From NCBI GenBank assembly GCA_934162325.1, contig CAKPIH010000013.1, positions 1 to 25,478 on the forward strand: DNA of 25,478 nucleotides, read 5' to 3'. This DNA is from an uncultured Bacilli bacterium (lineage in GTDB: Bacteria > Bacillota_I > Bacilli_A > RF39 > UBA660). The translations under genes and the position numbers were made by a program. This document shows, piece after piece, positions 1-7,729 of this stretch. Each line of letters starts with the position of its first letter. Within the stretch, counting starts at the first letter, position 1. Below the pieces are notes generated by a model. That model saw only the letters and a program-made list of their open reading frames with translations, made no database searches and was not told the DNA's origin.

Positions 1-101
1 AAAGGTTTTTGTCGTGTCTAAAAATCTATTTTTGCATTTTTATGAAAAAACACTTGACTTTTTATAGTTGGTCACCCTCGAATATAATATCTAATGATTA
101 T

Positions 102-160
102 TCATTACTAGACTACAGGCTAGTAATGACATGAAAATACCTTGGATTTTCATGGAAGGT
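102..160 (+). repeat. Tandem-hairpin element, copy A
   Basis: Two adjacent hairpins one base apart. Hairpin 1 has a perfect 10-bp stem (102-111 with 120-129) and loop ACTACAGG. Hairpin 2 has a perfect 8-bp stem ATGAAAAT/ATTTTCAT (131-138 with 146-153) and loop ACCTTGG. The loop bases ACCTT can pair with AAGGT at 156-160, giving a possible H-type pseudoknot. There is no T-tract, so it is not a standard terminator. It lies 30 bp upstream of the promoter at 190. Related copies are at 7398, 15030 and 25248. Function unknown; the structure is seen directly, while kinship rests on loop sequence and architecture. Confidence 0.7.
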
Positions 161-189
161 GAAAAATGTAAAAAAATGTGGAAAAGTAC

Positions 190-218
190 TTGACAGATAG
201 TGTAAAATGGTGTACAAT
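190..218 (+). promoter_or_regulatory. Sigma-A-type promoter of putative ncRNA
   Basis: TTGACA (190-195), a 17-bp spacer and TACAAT (213-218). Transcription would start near 225. No ORF with a ribosome-binding site follows before the terminator at 474. Confidence 0.7.
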
Positions 219-224
219 TTAATT

Positions 225-515
225 GTCTAATAGAAAATACTATGATAATATAATGTAAATATTAATAACGACTATATGTTTTAATATTTACCCGAGTAGA
301 AGTTTTATTTGGAAATCTTTATGTTAAATAGTAAATGTTGGGTATTATGGTAGAGGCTATAATTCTTATCTATCTATTAGATATGCATATATGTATGAGA
401 AAGAAAACTCATTAGATAGGAAGCTGTTTTATATTAACTGACATTAATTTAAAATGGTTATTCATCAAACTAGAGAATGCAATTGTGTGTCAGACAATGC
501 ATTCTTTTATTTTAC
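225..515 (+). ncRNA. Putative independent small RNA, unknown family
   Basis: About 290 nt bracketed by a near-consensus promoter (190-218) and an intrinsic terminator (474-515), with no credible ORF. The U32 gene downstream has its own promoter after the terminator, so this is probably a separate unit rather than a simple leader. Visible structure: a 10-bp stem GTAAATATTA/TAATATTTAC (255-264 with 282-291); a second GTAAAT at 331-336 that could compete for the same partner; and a long helix 365-376 with 413-423, capped by ATGAG/CTCAT (395-399 with 408-412). I checked by eye for signatures of RNase P RNA, tmRNA, SRP RNA, 6S RNA, T-box and common riboswitches and found none. A leader with an attenuator is the main alternative. 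Confidence 0.5.
474..515 (+). terminator. Intrinsic terminator of putative ncRNA
   Basis: Perfect 8-bp outer stem AGAATGCA/TGCATTCT (474-481 with 498-505) with inner TTGT/ACAA pairing, followed by a T-rich tract. Confidence 0.75.
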
Positions 516-523
516 CTAAAATT

Positions 524-533
524 ATGTTATACT
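524..533 (+). promoter_or_regulatory. Extended -10 promoter for the U32 gene
   Basis: TATACT at 528-533 preceded by TG-T (extended -10 form), with no good -35. The leader would be short, with GAGGAAG as the ribosome-binding site before the ATG at 559. Confidence 0.5.
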
Positions 534-558
534 ATTAATGCAATGAGGAAGTGGTATT

Positions 559-2730
559 ATGAAAGAGTTACTTAGTCCTGCTGGTAATATGGAATGTTTA
601 AAGGCTGCTGTTAATAATGGAGCAGATGCCATTTATCTTGGTGGAAAAACATTTGGAGCTAGAGCATATGCTGGTAATTTTAGTGATGAGGAATTAAAGG
701 AAGCAGTTAATTATGCTCATTTATATGGAGTAAAAATATATGTAACAGTAAATACTATTATTTATAATAATGAAGTAGATGAATTAATTAAATATGTAGA
801 GTATTTATATAAAATAGGAGTAGATGCCCTTATTATGCAAGATATAGGTATGATATCATTAGTTAGAAAAGTATTTCCTAATATGGAAGTACATGCTTCT
901 ACTCAGTGTCATAATCATAATAATGAAGGTATAAAGTTATTAAAAGAACTAGGAGTAACTAGAATAGTACTAGATAGAGAAATGTCTCTTGAAGAAATAG
1001 AAAATATAGATGTAGATATAGAAAAAGAAGTATTTATACATGGAGCTTTATGTAACTGCTACTCTGGATGTTGTCTATTTAGTTTTATGAATGGTGGTAG
1101 AAGTGGTAATAGAGGAGAATGTACACAAGTATGTAGACTTCCTTTTAAGTTAATAAAAAATGGTGAATATGTAAATAATGAAAGTAAATATTTACTTAGT
1201 ACTAAAGAACTTAATACTATAAATAATTTTAATAAACTATTAGATAGTGATATTGTAAGTTTTAAAATTGAAGGTAGAATGAAATCTCCTAGTTATGTTG
1301 GATATGTAACTAGAATATATAGAAAATTAATAGATAGTTATAGTAATAGAATATCTAGTAAAGAAGAAGATAATTTAAAGATATTATTTAATAGAGAATT
1401 TACTAATGGTTATTTATTTAAAGATAAAGTTATGAATATAGAATCTTCTAATCATAGAGGATTAGATATTGGTAAAGTAATAGATGTTAATAAAAAGAAA
1501 ATTAAAATTAAATTAGATAAAGAATTATATCAAGAAGATGGTATTAGATTTAAGAATAGTAATAAGGGTATGATAGCTAACTTTATTTATAATGAAAAAG
1601 GATTACTTATTAATAAAGGTAATGTTGGAGATATTATTTATTTAGATAATAAGATTAATCTAAAAGATAAAGATATCTTAGTTAAAACTTCAAGTAATTA
1701 CTTAGATAAAGAGATAATTACTAGTAGTATTAAAAAGATACTTATAAATATAGATATTAAATTAATAGATGAGTTTTTAGATATTACTTTTAGTGATAAT
1801 ATGAATAATATAGTTAGTGATAAAATAAAGGTAGAACCTCCTATTAAGAGGGGAACTACTAATGAAGAAATTAAAGAAAAAATAACTAAACTTGGTAATA
1901 CTCCTTTTGTATGTAATAATATAAATATTGATATAGATAGAGATATCTTTGTTAATATGAAAGATATTAATAATATAAGAAGAATATTATGTGATAAATT
2001 AATTACTACTAGAAGTAGTAATAAAAGAGATATTGTTATTAATAAATATTCATTAGATTATAATAAAGAAGATGATTATAATACTGAAATATCAATACTT
2101 GCTAGAAATAAAGAACAAGTACAAGCAGGTATAGATATGAATATAGATAGAATATATGTTGATAGTGAATTATATGATATATATAAAGATAATAATAAAA
2201 TATATTTGAGATTGGAGAGAGTTAATAATAATTATAATTATGATAGTAAAAATATACTTGCTACTGAGATAGGGGCTATCTATAAATATAGAGATAGTAA
2301 TCTTATTAGTGATTATTATTTAAATGTAGTTAATAATTATAGTATTAAGTTTTTATTAGATAATGGTGTTAAGAGAGTTACTTTATCTCCTGAAGTTAAT
2401 TATAATTATTTAGATGATTATATATTAGATAAAGTAGAATTAATAATATATGGTACTATAGAAAATATGATTACTAAGTCATGTCCTATTAAAGAATTAA
2501 AAATATGTCCTTGTAAAAAAGAAGATATATATTATCTAGAAGATATTAATAAGAATAGATATAGAGTACTTCATAACAATTGTTTAACACATATTATGCA
2601 TTATAAAAAGATTAATTATATTGATAATATTAGTTATTATAAAAATATTGGTATTAGATCATATAGATTAGAATTACTAGATGAAAGTTATGAGGAAGTT
2701 ATTAGATTAATTGATGAAATAAGGAAATAG
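559..2730 (+). CDS. U32 family protein, RlhA-like (putative 23S rRNA hydroxylase)
   Basis: A 723-aa protein of the family called peptidase U32. Members with this architecture (RlhA/YdcP type) are linked to hydroxylation of cytidine 2501 in 23S rRNA rather than to proteolysis. The N-terminal ~300 residues carry the family hallmarks: start MKELLSPAGNMECLKAAV, GADAIYLGG, and a cysteine-rich block around residues 165-190 (ALCNCYSGCC then RGECTQVCR) whose Cys residues probably bind an iron-sulfur cluster. The remaining ~400 residues fit the long-form C-terminal extension, which is very Asn/Asp/Ile-rich here, and contain a late Cys cluster (CPIKELKICPC). Start chosen at ATG 559 after GAGGAAG. Family is clear; the rRNA role is inferred from homologues. 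Confidence 0.85.
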   Translation: MKELLSPAGNMECLKAAVNNGADAIYLGGKTFGARAYAGNFSDEELKEAVNYAHLYGVKIYVTVNTIIYNNEVDELIKYVEYLYKIGVDALIMQDIGMISLVRKVFPNMEVHASTQCHNHNNEGIKLLKELGVTRIVLDREMSLEEIENIDVDIEKEVFIHGALCNCYSGCCLFSFMNGGRSGNRGECTQVCRLPFKLIKNGEYVNNESKYLLSTKELNTINNFNKLLDSDIVSFKIEGRMKSPSYVGYVTRIYRKLIDSYSNRISSKEEDNLKILFNREFTNGYLFKDKVMNIESSNHRGLDIGKVIDVNKKKIKIKLDKELYQEDGIRFKNSNKGMIANFIYNEKGLLINKGNVGDIIYLDNKINLKDKDILVKTSSNYLDKEIITSSIKKILINIDIKLIDEFLDITFSDNMNNIVSDKIKVEPPIKRGTTNEEIKEKITKLGNTPFVCNNINIDIDRDIFVNMKDINNIRRILCDKLITTRSSNKRDIVINKYSLDYNKEDDYNTEISILARNKEQVQAGIDMNIDRIYVDSELYDIYKDNNKIYLRLERVNNNYNYDSKNILATEIGAIYKYRDSNLISDYYLNVVNNYSIKFLLDNGVKRVTLSPEVNYNYLDDYILDKVELIIYGTIENMITKSCPIKELKICPCKKEDIYYLEDINKNRYRVLHNNCLTHIMHYKKINYIDNISYYKNIGIRSYRLELLDESYEEVIRLIDEIRK

Positions 2731-2750
2731 TTAATATTTCTTTATTTTTA
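2721..2750 (+). terminator. Weak terminator overlapping the U32 stop
   Basis: AAGGAAATA (2721-2729) can pair with TATTTCTTT (2735-2743) with one G-T pair, followed by ATTTTTATT. The stem is AT-only apart from two pairs, so efficiency is doubtful. Confidence 0.35.
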
Positions 2751-2773
2751 TTAATGACTTTTATTTTGAATTT

Positions 2774-2782
2774 TGATACAAT
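2774..2782 (+). promoter_or_regulatory. Extended -10 promoter for fic
   Basis: TGA-TACAAT, with the -10 box at 2777-2782 in TG-n context; the -35 region (ATGACT, 17-bp spacing) is poor. It sits just upstream of the AGGAGG ribosome-binding site of the Fic gene. Confidence 0.45.
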
Positions 2783-2813
2783 AGTTATATATAGATGTTT
2801 AGGAGGAAAATAT

Positions 2814-3563
2814 ATGAATATCAATAAACTTAAAACAGAATTAATAGCACAGAGAAAGTCTAGATTTAAAGGGAATATTTATCATTATTCACAAGTTAAT
2901 TTTGCTTATAATTCAAATAAAATTGAGGGAGGTAGGTTAACTGATGATGAAACTGAAGAAATATTTGAAACAGATTCATTTATTCCTAAAAGTGATACTG
3001 CTATTAAACTAGATGATTTAATTGAAATGAAAAATCATTTTAGGTTATTTGATTATACACTCGACATAATAGACAAACCACTATCAAAAGAAATAATGAT
3101 AGATATGAATAAAATATTAAAAAGAAATACTACTGATGAAGAAAATCCAAGATATAATGTTGGTGGTTTTAAAGTTGTACCAAATAAAATAGGATTAATT
3201 AATGTTATTAATACATCAAAACCTGAAGATGTAGAGAAAGACCTTGATATACTTATATCAGAATATGAAGAGATGGATGAAATAACACTAGAAGATATTA
3301 TTGATTTTCATTATAAATTTGAACTTATACATCCATTTGGAGATGGTAATGGTAGAGTAGGAAGAATGATAATGTTTAAAGAGTGTTTAAGAAATAACAT
3401 AATGCCTTTTATTGTATTAGATAATGACAAACCATATTATATGCGTGGCTTTAAAAACTATAAAGAAGATAAAATGTTTTTAATAGATACTATAAGATAT
3501 GAACAAGATTTGTATGAAAATATTGTAAATGAGATGTTAGATTTTGATTTGGGTGATAAGTAA
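2814..3563 (+). CDS. Fic family protein, class II (self-inhibited), putative AMP-transferase
   Basis: A 249-aa Fic-domain protein. The active-site motif HPFGDGNGRVGR is intact from His173, matching the HPFx(D/E)GNGRxGR consensus of enzymes that transfer AMP from ATP to protein hydroxyls. An inhibitory helix motif SNKIEG (Ser34, Glu38, Gly39) matches (S/T)xxxE(G/N) upstream of the Fic core, which defines class II proteins whose own N-terminal helix blocks ATP binding. The start at 2814 follows a perfect AGGAGG; an in-frame ATG at 2754 lacks one and would add 20 residues. Its target is unknown. A 21-codon ORF starts two bases after the stop. It appears to be a single gene between two terminators. 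Confidence 0.9.
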   Translation: MNINKLKTELIAQRKSRFKGNIYHYSQVNFAYNSNKIEGGRLTDDETEEIFETDSFIPKSDTAIKLDDLIEMKNHFRLFDYTLDIIDKPLSKEIMIDMNKILKRNTTDEENPRYNVGGFKVVPNKIGLINVINTSKPEDVEKDLDILISEYEEMDEITLEDIIDFHYKFELIHPFGDGNGRVGRMIMFKECLRNNIMPFIVLDNDKPYYMRGFKNYKEDKMFLIDTIRYEQDLYENIVNEMLDFDLGDK

Positions 3564-3635
3564 AATGAGTGGTACTAAATTAATTGAAACAGATAGAATA
3601 TTCTTAGAAAAAGTAATAGAAGATAAATAATTGAT

Positions 3636-3669
3636 AAAGAATTATTAGTGTAATGACAATTCTTTTTTA
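3636..3669 (+). terminator. Intrinsic terminator after fic
   Basis: AAAGAATT (3636-3643) pairs with AATTCTTT (3658-3665), with an inner TTA/TAA extension, followed by a T-tract. Confidence 0.65.
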
Positions 3670-3674
3670 AATAT

Positions 3675-3703
3675 TTGACTAATTAATAAAAATAGAGTAT
3701 TAT
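3675..3703 (+). promoter_or_regulatory. Promoter for the acyl ligase gene
   Basis: TTGACT (3675-3680), 17-bp spacer, TATTAT (3698-3703); the predicted transcript begins shortly before the GAGGGG ribosome-binding site. Confidence 0.6.
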
Positions 3704-3733
3704 ATAAGTAATTTATTTGAGGGGATGAGATAT

Positions 3734-5563
3734 ATGACTATAAAGAATATTGATATTTATAGTGAAATGAATGGTAGTTATGTAGTGGATAAAGATAAGA
3801 AAATTACGGGGTATGCTTCAATTGATAAACCTTGGCAGAAATATTATAGTAAAGAAGCTATTACTGCTAGTATACCTGAATTAACTGCTTATCAATATAT
3901 GGTAAGTCAAAATAAAGATAATTTAAGTACTAAGGCTATTATGTATTATGGTAAAAAGATTAGTTATAAAAATTATATAGATATGATAGATGAGACCTCT
4001 AGAAGATTATATAATCTTGGTGTTACTGAAGGAGAAGTAGTAACAGTTATGTCTGTTGCTAATCCTGAATTAGAAATTTTATTTTATGCATTAAATAAGT
4101 TAGGAGCAGTTATTAATTTAATTGATGTAAGAAGTGATTATAAACAAATAAAAAAATATCTTATGGAAGTAAAGTCTAGTGAAGTAGTAGTTATGGATAA
4201 TTTTTTACCTGAGTTTGATAAATGTATGGAAGATGAAGATATTGATAATATAGTAGAAAATGTTATTACATTAAGTCCATATAATTCAGTATTATTTCCA
4301 TTTAATGTATTAGCAGAAAAGAAGTCTAGAAAAGAAAATAGTACTTTATATAGTAAGATAGATGAAATAAAGAAAAAAAATAAATATATGACATGGAATG
4401 ATTTAATGAGTGTTCATAAATATCGTTATTCTAGATATCCTAGATATAAGAAGAATATGGTAGCGGCTTTAGTTCATACTGGTGGTACTACTGGTGTACC
4501 TAAAACAGTTAAACTATCTAATGAAAACTTTAATGCTATGGCTATTCAATATAAATCACTAAATGCTAATTATAATAAAGGTGATACTTTCTTAAATGGT
4601 ATAGTTCCATTTGTAGCATATGGTATTGTTGTTACTATTCATATGCCTATGTGTTTAGGTATGACTAATATTATTGCTCCTATATTATCTCCTAAAGAGT
4701 TTACAGAGTTTATGATTAAGTATAAACCTAATCATACTGCTACTGTTCCTACTTATGTTGAACATTTTGTATATGATAGAAAAGCAGATTCAATGAATTG
4801 GAAATGTATTAAACATATTGGAGTAGGTGGAGAATCTTTTACAAGAACACAAGAACAAGAAGTTAAAGACTTTTTAAAGAATCATAATTCTAGTGGTAGT
4901 ATAGATAAAGGCTTTGGTATGACAGAGTTATCTGGTACTTCGGTAACTTGTATGGGTAATGTTAATAAATTTACTAGTTTAGGTATTCCACTTCCACTTA
5001 ATACTTATGGCATATTTGAAAGAGGTACTGATAAAGAATTAAAGTATGGCGAAGAAGGAGAAATATGTATAACTGGTCCAACTGAAATGATTGGTTATTT
5101 AGATAATGAAGAAGAAGAGAGTAAAGTTATAAAAATACATAGTGATGGTAAAAGATGGATTCATTCTGAAGATGTAGGCATAATTGATGAAGATGGTTTT
5201 CTATATTTTAAAGGAAGATATAAAAGAATGTTTACTCATGGAGGCTTTAAATTGTATCCATCATATATTGAAGGAATTATTGTAAGTCATCCTAAAGTTG
5301 AAAACTGCTGTGTTATTTCTATTCCTGATCAGACATATGGTTTTTCTCCGGAGGCTCATGTTGTTATAAAGAAGGATAGTGTAAGTCAACTCAAAAAATT
5401 AAAAGAAGAATTGATAAAACTATGTCAAGATAAACTTCCTTCTTATTCACAACCAGAAGATTTTATTTTTGAAGAAGATTTACCACTTACATCTGTTGGT
5501 AAAGTAGATTATAAAAAAGTAGAAAAAATGAGAATAAAAAAGTTAGAGGAAAGCACTAAATAA
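3734..5563 (+). CDS. AMP-forming acyl-CoA synthetase/ligase family protein
   Basis: A 609-aa class I adenylate-forming enzyme (ANL superfamily), expected to activate a carboxylic acid, probably a fatty or aryl acid, as the acyl-AMP before transfer to CoA or a carrier. Visible motifs in order: phosphate-binding loop HTGGTTGVPK near residue 255, the GFGMTE core motif, SEDVG (the Asp that binds the ribose), the hinge GRYKRMFTHGGFKLYP, and a C-terminal GKVDYKK with the catalytic-type Lys. Start placed at ATG 3734, nine bases after GAGGGG; an ATG at 3725 abuts the ribosome-binding site and is less likely. Substrate cannot be read from the sequence; no acyl carrier or thioesterase gene is adjacent. 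Confidence 0.85.
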   Translation: MTIKNIDIYSEMNGSYVVDKDKKITGYASIDKPWQKYYSKEAITASIPELTAYQYMVSQNKDNLSTKAIMYYGKKISYKNYIDMIDETSRRLYNLGVTEGEVVTVMSVANPELEILFYALNKLGAVINLIDVRSDYKQIKKYLMEVKSSEVVVMDNFLPEFDKCMEDEDIDNIVENVITLSPYNSVLFPFNVLAEKKSRKENSTLYSKIDEIKKKNKYMTWNDLMSVHKYRYSRYPRYKKNMVAALVHTGGTTGVPKTVKLSNENFNAMAIQYKSLNANYNKGDTFLNGIVPFVAYGIVVTIHMPMCLGMTNIIAPILSPKEFTEFMIKYKPNHTATVPTYVEHFVYDRKADSMNWKCIKHIGVGGESFTRTQEQEVKDFLKNHNSSGSIDKGFGMTELSGTSVTCMGNVNKFTSLGIPLPLNTYGIFERGTDKELKYGEEGEICITGPTEMIGYLDNEEEESKVIKIHSDGKRWIHSEDVGIIDEDGFLYFKGRYKRMFTHGGFKLYPSYIEGIIVSHPKVENCCVISIPDQTYGFSPEAHVVIKKDSVSQLKKLKEELIKLCQDKLPSYSQPEDFIFEEDLPLTSVGKVDYKKVEKMRIKKLEESTK

Positions 5564-5574
5564 GGCTTTCTTTT
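5549..5574 (+). terminator. Terminator overlapping the acyl ligase stop
   Basis: GAAAGC (5549-5554) and GCTTTC (5565-5570) form a stem whose loop contains the stop codon, followed by TTTT. Confidence 0.6.
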
Positions 5575-5586
5575 GATTTTGAATTA

Positions 5587-5595
5587 TGGTATAAT
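5587..5595 (+). promoter_or_regulatory. Extended -10 promoter for the kinase-like gene
   Basis: TGG-TATAAT with the -10 at 5590-5595; no convincing -35 at normal spacing. The AGAGGTG ribosome-binding site follows. Confidence 0.5.
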
Positions 5596-5621
5596 TTTTA
5601 TAGAATAAAGAGGTGTTTAAA

Positions 5622-7400
5622 ATGAAAATAAATACTACAATATTTTTAACAATAATAAGTTTCTTTTATAGTGTATTATTGATGATTGCATATTTTTCAA
5701 AAGATAAAATTAAAACACTTGAAAATAAAGTGTATTCAAAACTTATTATTATTAATTTTATTGGTATAATTTTGGAATTGTTTTGTACAATATTTGCTGG
5801 ATACGCTAAAGACCATTTACTATTTTATACGATATTAAATAAACTTTTTTTAGTTGAATTAACTATTTGGTGTTCTGTATTTAGTGTGTATGTATTTTTA
5901 ATTTCTTCAAAGAAAGAAAAGAATGAATTAAAGTCATATCTAAAAAAAGTTTCTATTTTTCATATTGTAATAGATGTAATAACAATGTTTTTAATCTTTG
6001 TTTTACCAGTTCAGTTTAACATAAACGATTTAGGATATGTTATGTATTCTTATGGGCCTAGTGTCAACATTGTTTTTATTAGTAGTACATTGTATATTAC
6101 ACTTATGTTTACTTGCTTAATTAGAAATTTTAAAAATATTAAAAGTAAAAAATATTTACCTATATACGTATATATGGTAATAGGTGTTCTAGTCGGAATA
6201 GTTCAAAAACTTCATCCTGAAATTCTTGCATTTACTTCGATGGAGGCTTTTATTACGGTAATTATGTATTTTACAATAGAGAATCCAGATAAGAAATTAC
6301 TTGAAGAGATACATATGTCTAAGAAAATAGCGGATGCTGCTAATGAAGATAAAAGTATGCTTATATATAATATGATGAATGAAGTTAAAAGTATTGCTAG
6401 TGATATTAATAAATCTTCTGAAGTAATACTAAATAGTAATAATTTAGAAGAAAATAGATTCTTTGCTAGAGAGATAATATCTTCTAATAACAAGTTATAT
6501 AGTATGGCTAATAATATATATAATATTGATGTAATTGATGATATTAATGTTAAGACTGTTAAGAATAAATATAATATTAAGTTATTACTTAAAGAAGTTA
6601 TAAGTAAAAATAAAGAGTTATTTGAAGATAAAGATATTAGTTTTAGATTTAATATAGATAGTAATCTTCCTAATACTTTATATGGAGATAGTATTAATTT
6701 AAAGAATGTATTAAATACTATTATAGGTAATTCTTATAAATATACTGATAAAGGATATGTAGAGTTATCTGTTAATGCTATATTTAAAAAAGATATAGTT
6801 AGATTAATTATAAAGATAGAAGATTCTGGTATTGGGATAAAAGCTGAAGACTTAGATAAGTGTTTAAATAAAAATACTAAAGATCAAAATAGTTTATATG
6901 GAGCTAGAAAGACTATTAATATAATGGGTGGCAATTTACTTATAAGTAGTGAATATAATAAAGGTACTATTGTTACTATTATATTAGATCAAAAGATATA
7001 TACTAATAATAATAAAGATAATTATGATAATTATGTTAATAATAAAAAGATATTAATTATAGATGATAATAATTCTAGTATTAAATTAATTAGTAAGATA
7101 TTAGATAAACATAATATACTATATGATAGTTCTAATTTAGGTAAAGAAGCCCTAGATAGAATTAGAAAAGGAGATAAGTATGATTTAATATTATTAGATG
7201 AAGATATGCCTTATATGAATGGTATTAGTGTTATGAATAAACTTAATAAAATAAAAGGATTTGATACTAAGGTTATACTTCTTACTAAGAATAGTAATAT
7301 TATATATGATGATATTTATAAAGATAGTGGTTTTAGTGATTATATTATAAAGCCTATTGATAAAGATGATTTAATGAATAAGATAAATAAATGTTTATGA
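5622..7400 (+). CDS. 7-TM hybrid sensor kinase-like protein lacking the phospho-acceptor histidine
   Basis: A 592-aa protein with about seven N-terminal membrane segments (residues ~1-220), a linker helix, a DHp-like helix, a HATPase_c domain (N-box NSYKYT, G1 box DSGIGI) and a C-terminal receiver domain with the acidic pair in IIDDN, phospho-acceptor Asp526 in LLDEDMP, and the Thr (LLTKN) and Lys (IIKPI) switch residues. Aligning NMMNEVKSIA (from Asn250) with the usual NMSHEIRTPL places Asn253 at the histidine and Ile at the conserved proline. It probably cannot autophosphorylate on His, though the receiver looks functional. Start ATG 5622 follows AGAGGTG; a GTG at 5613 overlaps that site. 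No response regulator is adjacent. Signal and output are unknown. Confidence 0.85.
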   Translation: MKINTTIFLTIISFFYSVLLMIAYFSKDKIKTLENKVYSKLIIINFIGIILELFCTIFAGYAKDHLLFYTILNKLFLVELTIWCSVFSVYVFLISSKKEKNELKSYLKKVSIFHIVIDVITMFLIFVLPVQFNINDLGYVMYSYGPSVNIVFISSTLYITLMFTCLIRNFKNIKSKKYLPIYVYMVIGVLVGIVQKLHPEILAFTSMEAFITVIMYFTIENPDKKLLEEIHMSKKIADAANEDKSMLIYNMMNEVKSIASDINKSSEVILNSNNLEENRFFAREIISSNNKLYSMANNIYNIDVIDDINVKTVKNKYNIKLLLKEVISKNKELFEDKDISFRFNIDSNLPNTLYGDSINLKNVLNTIIGNSYKYTDKGYVELSVNAIFKKDIVRLIIKIEDSGIGIKAEDLDKCLNKNTKDQNSLYGARKTINIMGGNLLISSEYNKGTIVTIILDQKIYTNNNKDNYDNYVNNKKILIIDDNNSSIKLISKILDKHNILYDSSNLGKEALDRIRKGDKYDLILLDEDMPYMNGISVMNKLNKIKGFDTKVILLTKNSNIIYDDIYKDSGFSDYIIKPIDKDDLMNKINKCL

Positions 7401-7449
7401 TGAAGACTTAAGGCTTTATCATACCACGGAAGACTACAGGCTGAAGTGG
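7398..7449 (+). repeat. Tandem-hairpin element, copy C
   Basis: Two hairpins two bases apart. Hairpin 1 pairs TGATGAAG (7398-7405, beginning with the kinase stop codon TGA) with CTTTATCA (7414-7421), loop ACTTAAGG. Hairpin 2 pairs CCAC...AG (7424-7432) with CT...GTGG (7441-7449) across a small internal loop, loop ACTACAGG, identical to copy A. No T-tract follows. The thrS T-box promoter begins 18 bp downstream. Confidence 0.65.
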
Positions 7450-7467
7450 AAAATAGATAAAAAGTAA

Positions 7468-7496
7468 TTGACAAAGATAAAAAATAAGAATATAAT
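7468..7496 (+). promoter_or_regulatory. Promoter of the thrS operon
   Basis: Perfect TTGACA (7468-7473), 17-bp spacer, perfect TATAAT (7491-7496), immediately upstream of the T-box leader. Confidence 0.85.
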
Positions 7497-7504
7497 ATAT
7501 TTAT

Positions 7505-7708
7505 ATTTGAAAGCAATGAGAAGGACAAGATTATATATATTTTATTTATAGAGAGTTAGTGTTTGGTGGAAACTAATAATAAAGATATATAATTACTACC
7601 TTTATAGCGTACTCGAAAGAGATTACCGGTTAGGAGCCGTTATCTAAATTAAGACCAAAGAAGGATGGTACCGAGATATGTATTCTCTCCTTTTAGAGGT
7701 CTTTTTTT
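7505..7708 (+). promoter_or_regulatory. Threonine T-box riboswitch (specifier ACT)
   Basis: A T-box leader that senses uncharged tRNA-Thr and permits read-through into thrS. Seen in order: 5' side of Stem I with AAGG and ACAAGA (7521-7530); helix TTATATAT/ATATATAA (7531-7538 with 7585-7592); GAGAG (7551-7555) and distal-loop GGTGGAAA; then the specifier-loop 3' side TTACTA closed by CCTT pairing with AAGG. This places codon ACT (Thr) at 7595-7597, followed by A. The T-box itself is AAGGATGGTACCGAG (7661-7675), with TGGT to bind the tRNA 3' end. The terminator pairs AAGACC (from 7651), AAGG and GAGA with TCTC, CCTT and GGTCTT, followed by seven T. Family assignment is firm; the specifier comes from hand folding. 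Confidence 0.93.
7651..7708 (+). terminator. T-box regulatory terminator
   Basis: AAGACC and GGTCTT form the base, with inner AAGG/CCTT and GAGA/TCTC pairing and a T7 tract at 7702-7708. Its 5' half includes T-box bases needed for the competing antiterminator. Confidence 0.8.
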
Positions 7709-7729
7709 CATAAAAAGGAGGGTTTGGTT

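Noticed and set aside
54..97. TTGACT (54-59) and TATAAT (near 83) before copy A as a promoter
   Set aside because: The spacer would be about 23 bp, too long for a sigma-A promoter, and no better -35 is present.
102..160. Copy A as a preQ1, guanidine-II or SAM-type riboswitch
   Set aside because: The conserved loops (for example ACGR of guanidine-II) are not present, and the elements sit upstream of promoters rather than between promoter and gene.
6212..6493. Minus-strand ORF of 93 codons opposite the kinase gene
   Set aside because: It lies within a clear gene, has low-complexity hydrophobic composition and no ribosome-binding site; the same holds for the minus-strand ORFs at 7340, 9633, 16633, 17552 and 24476.
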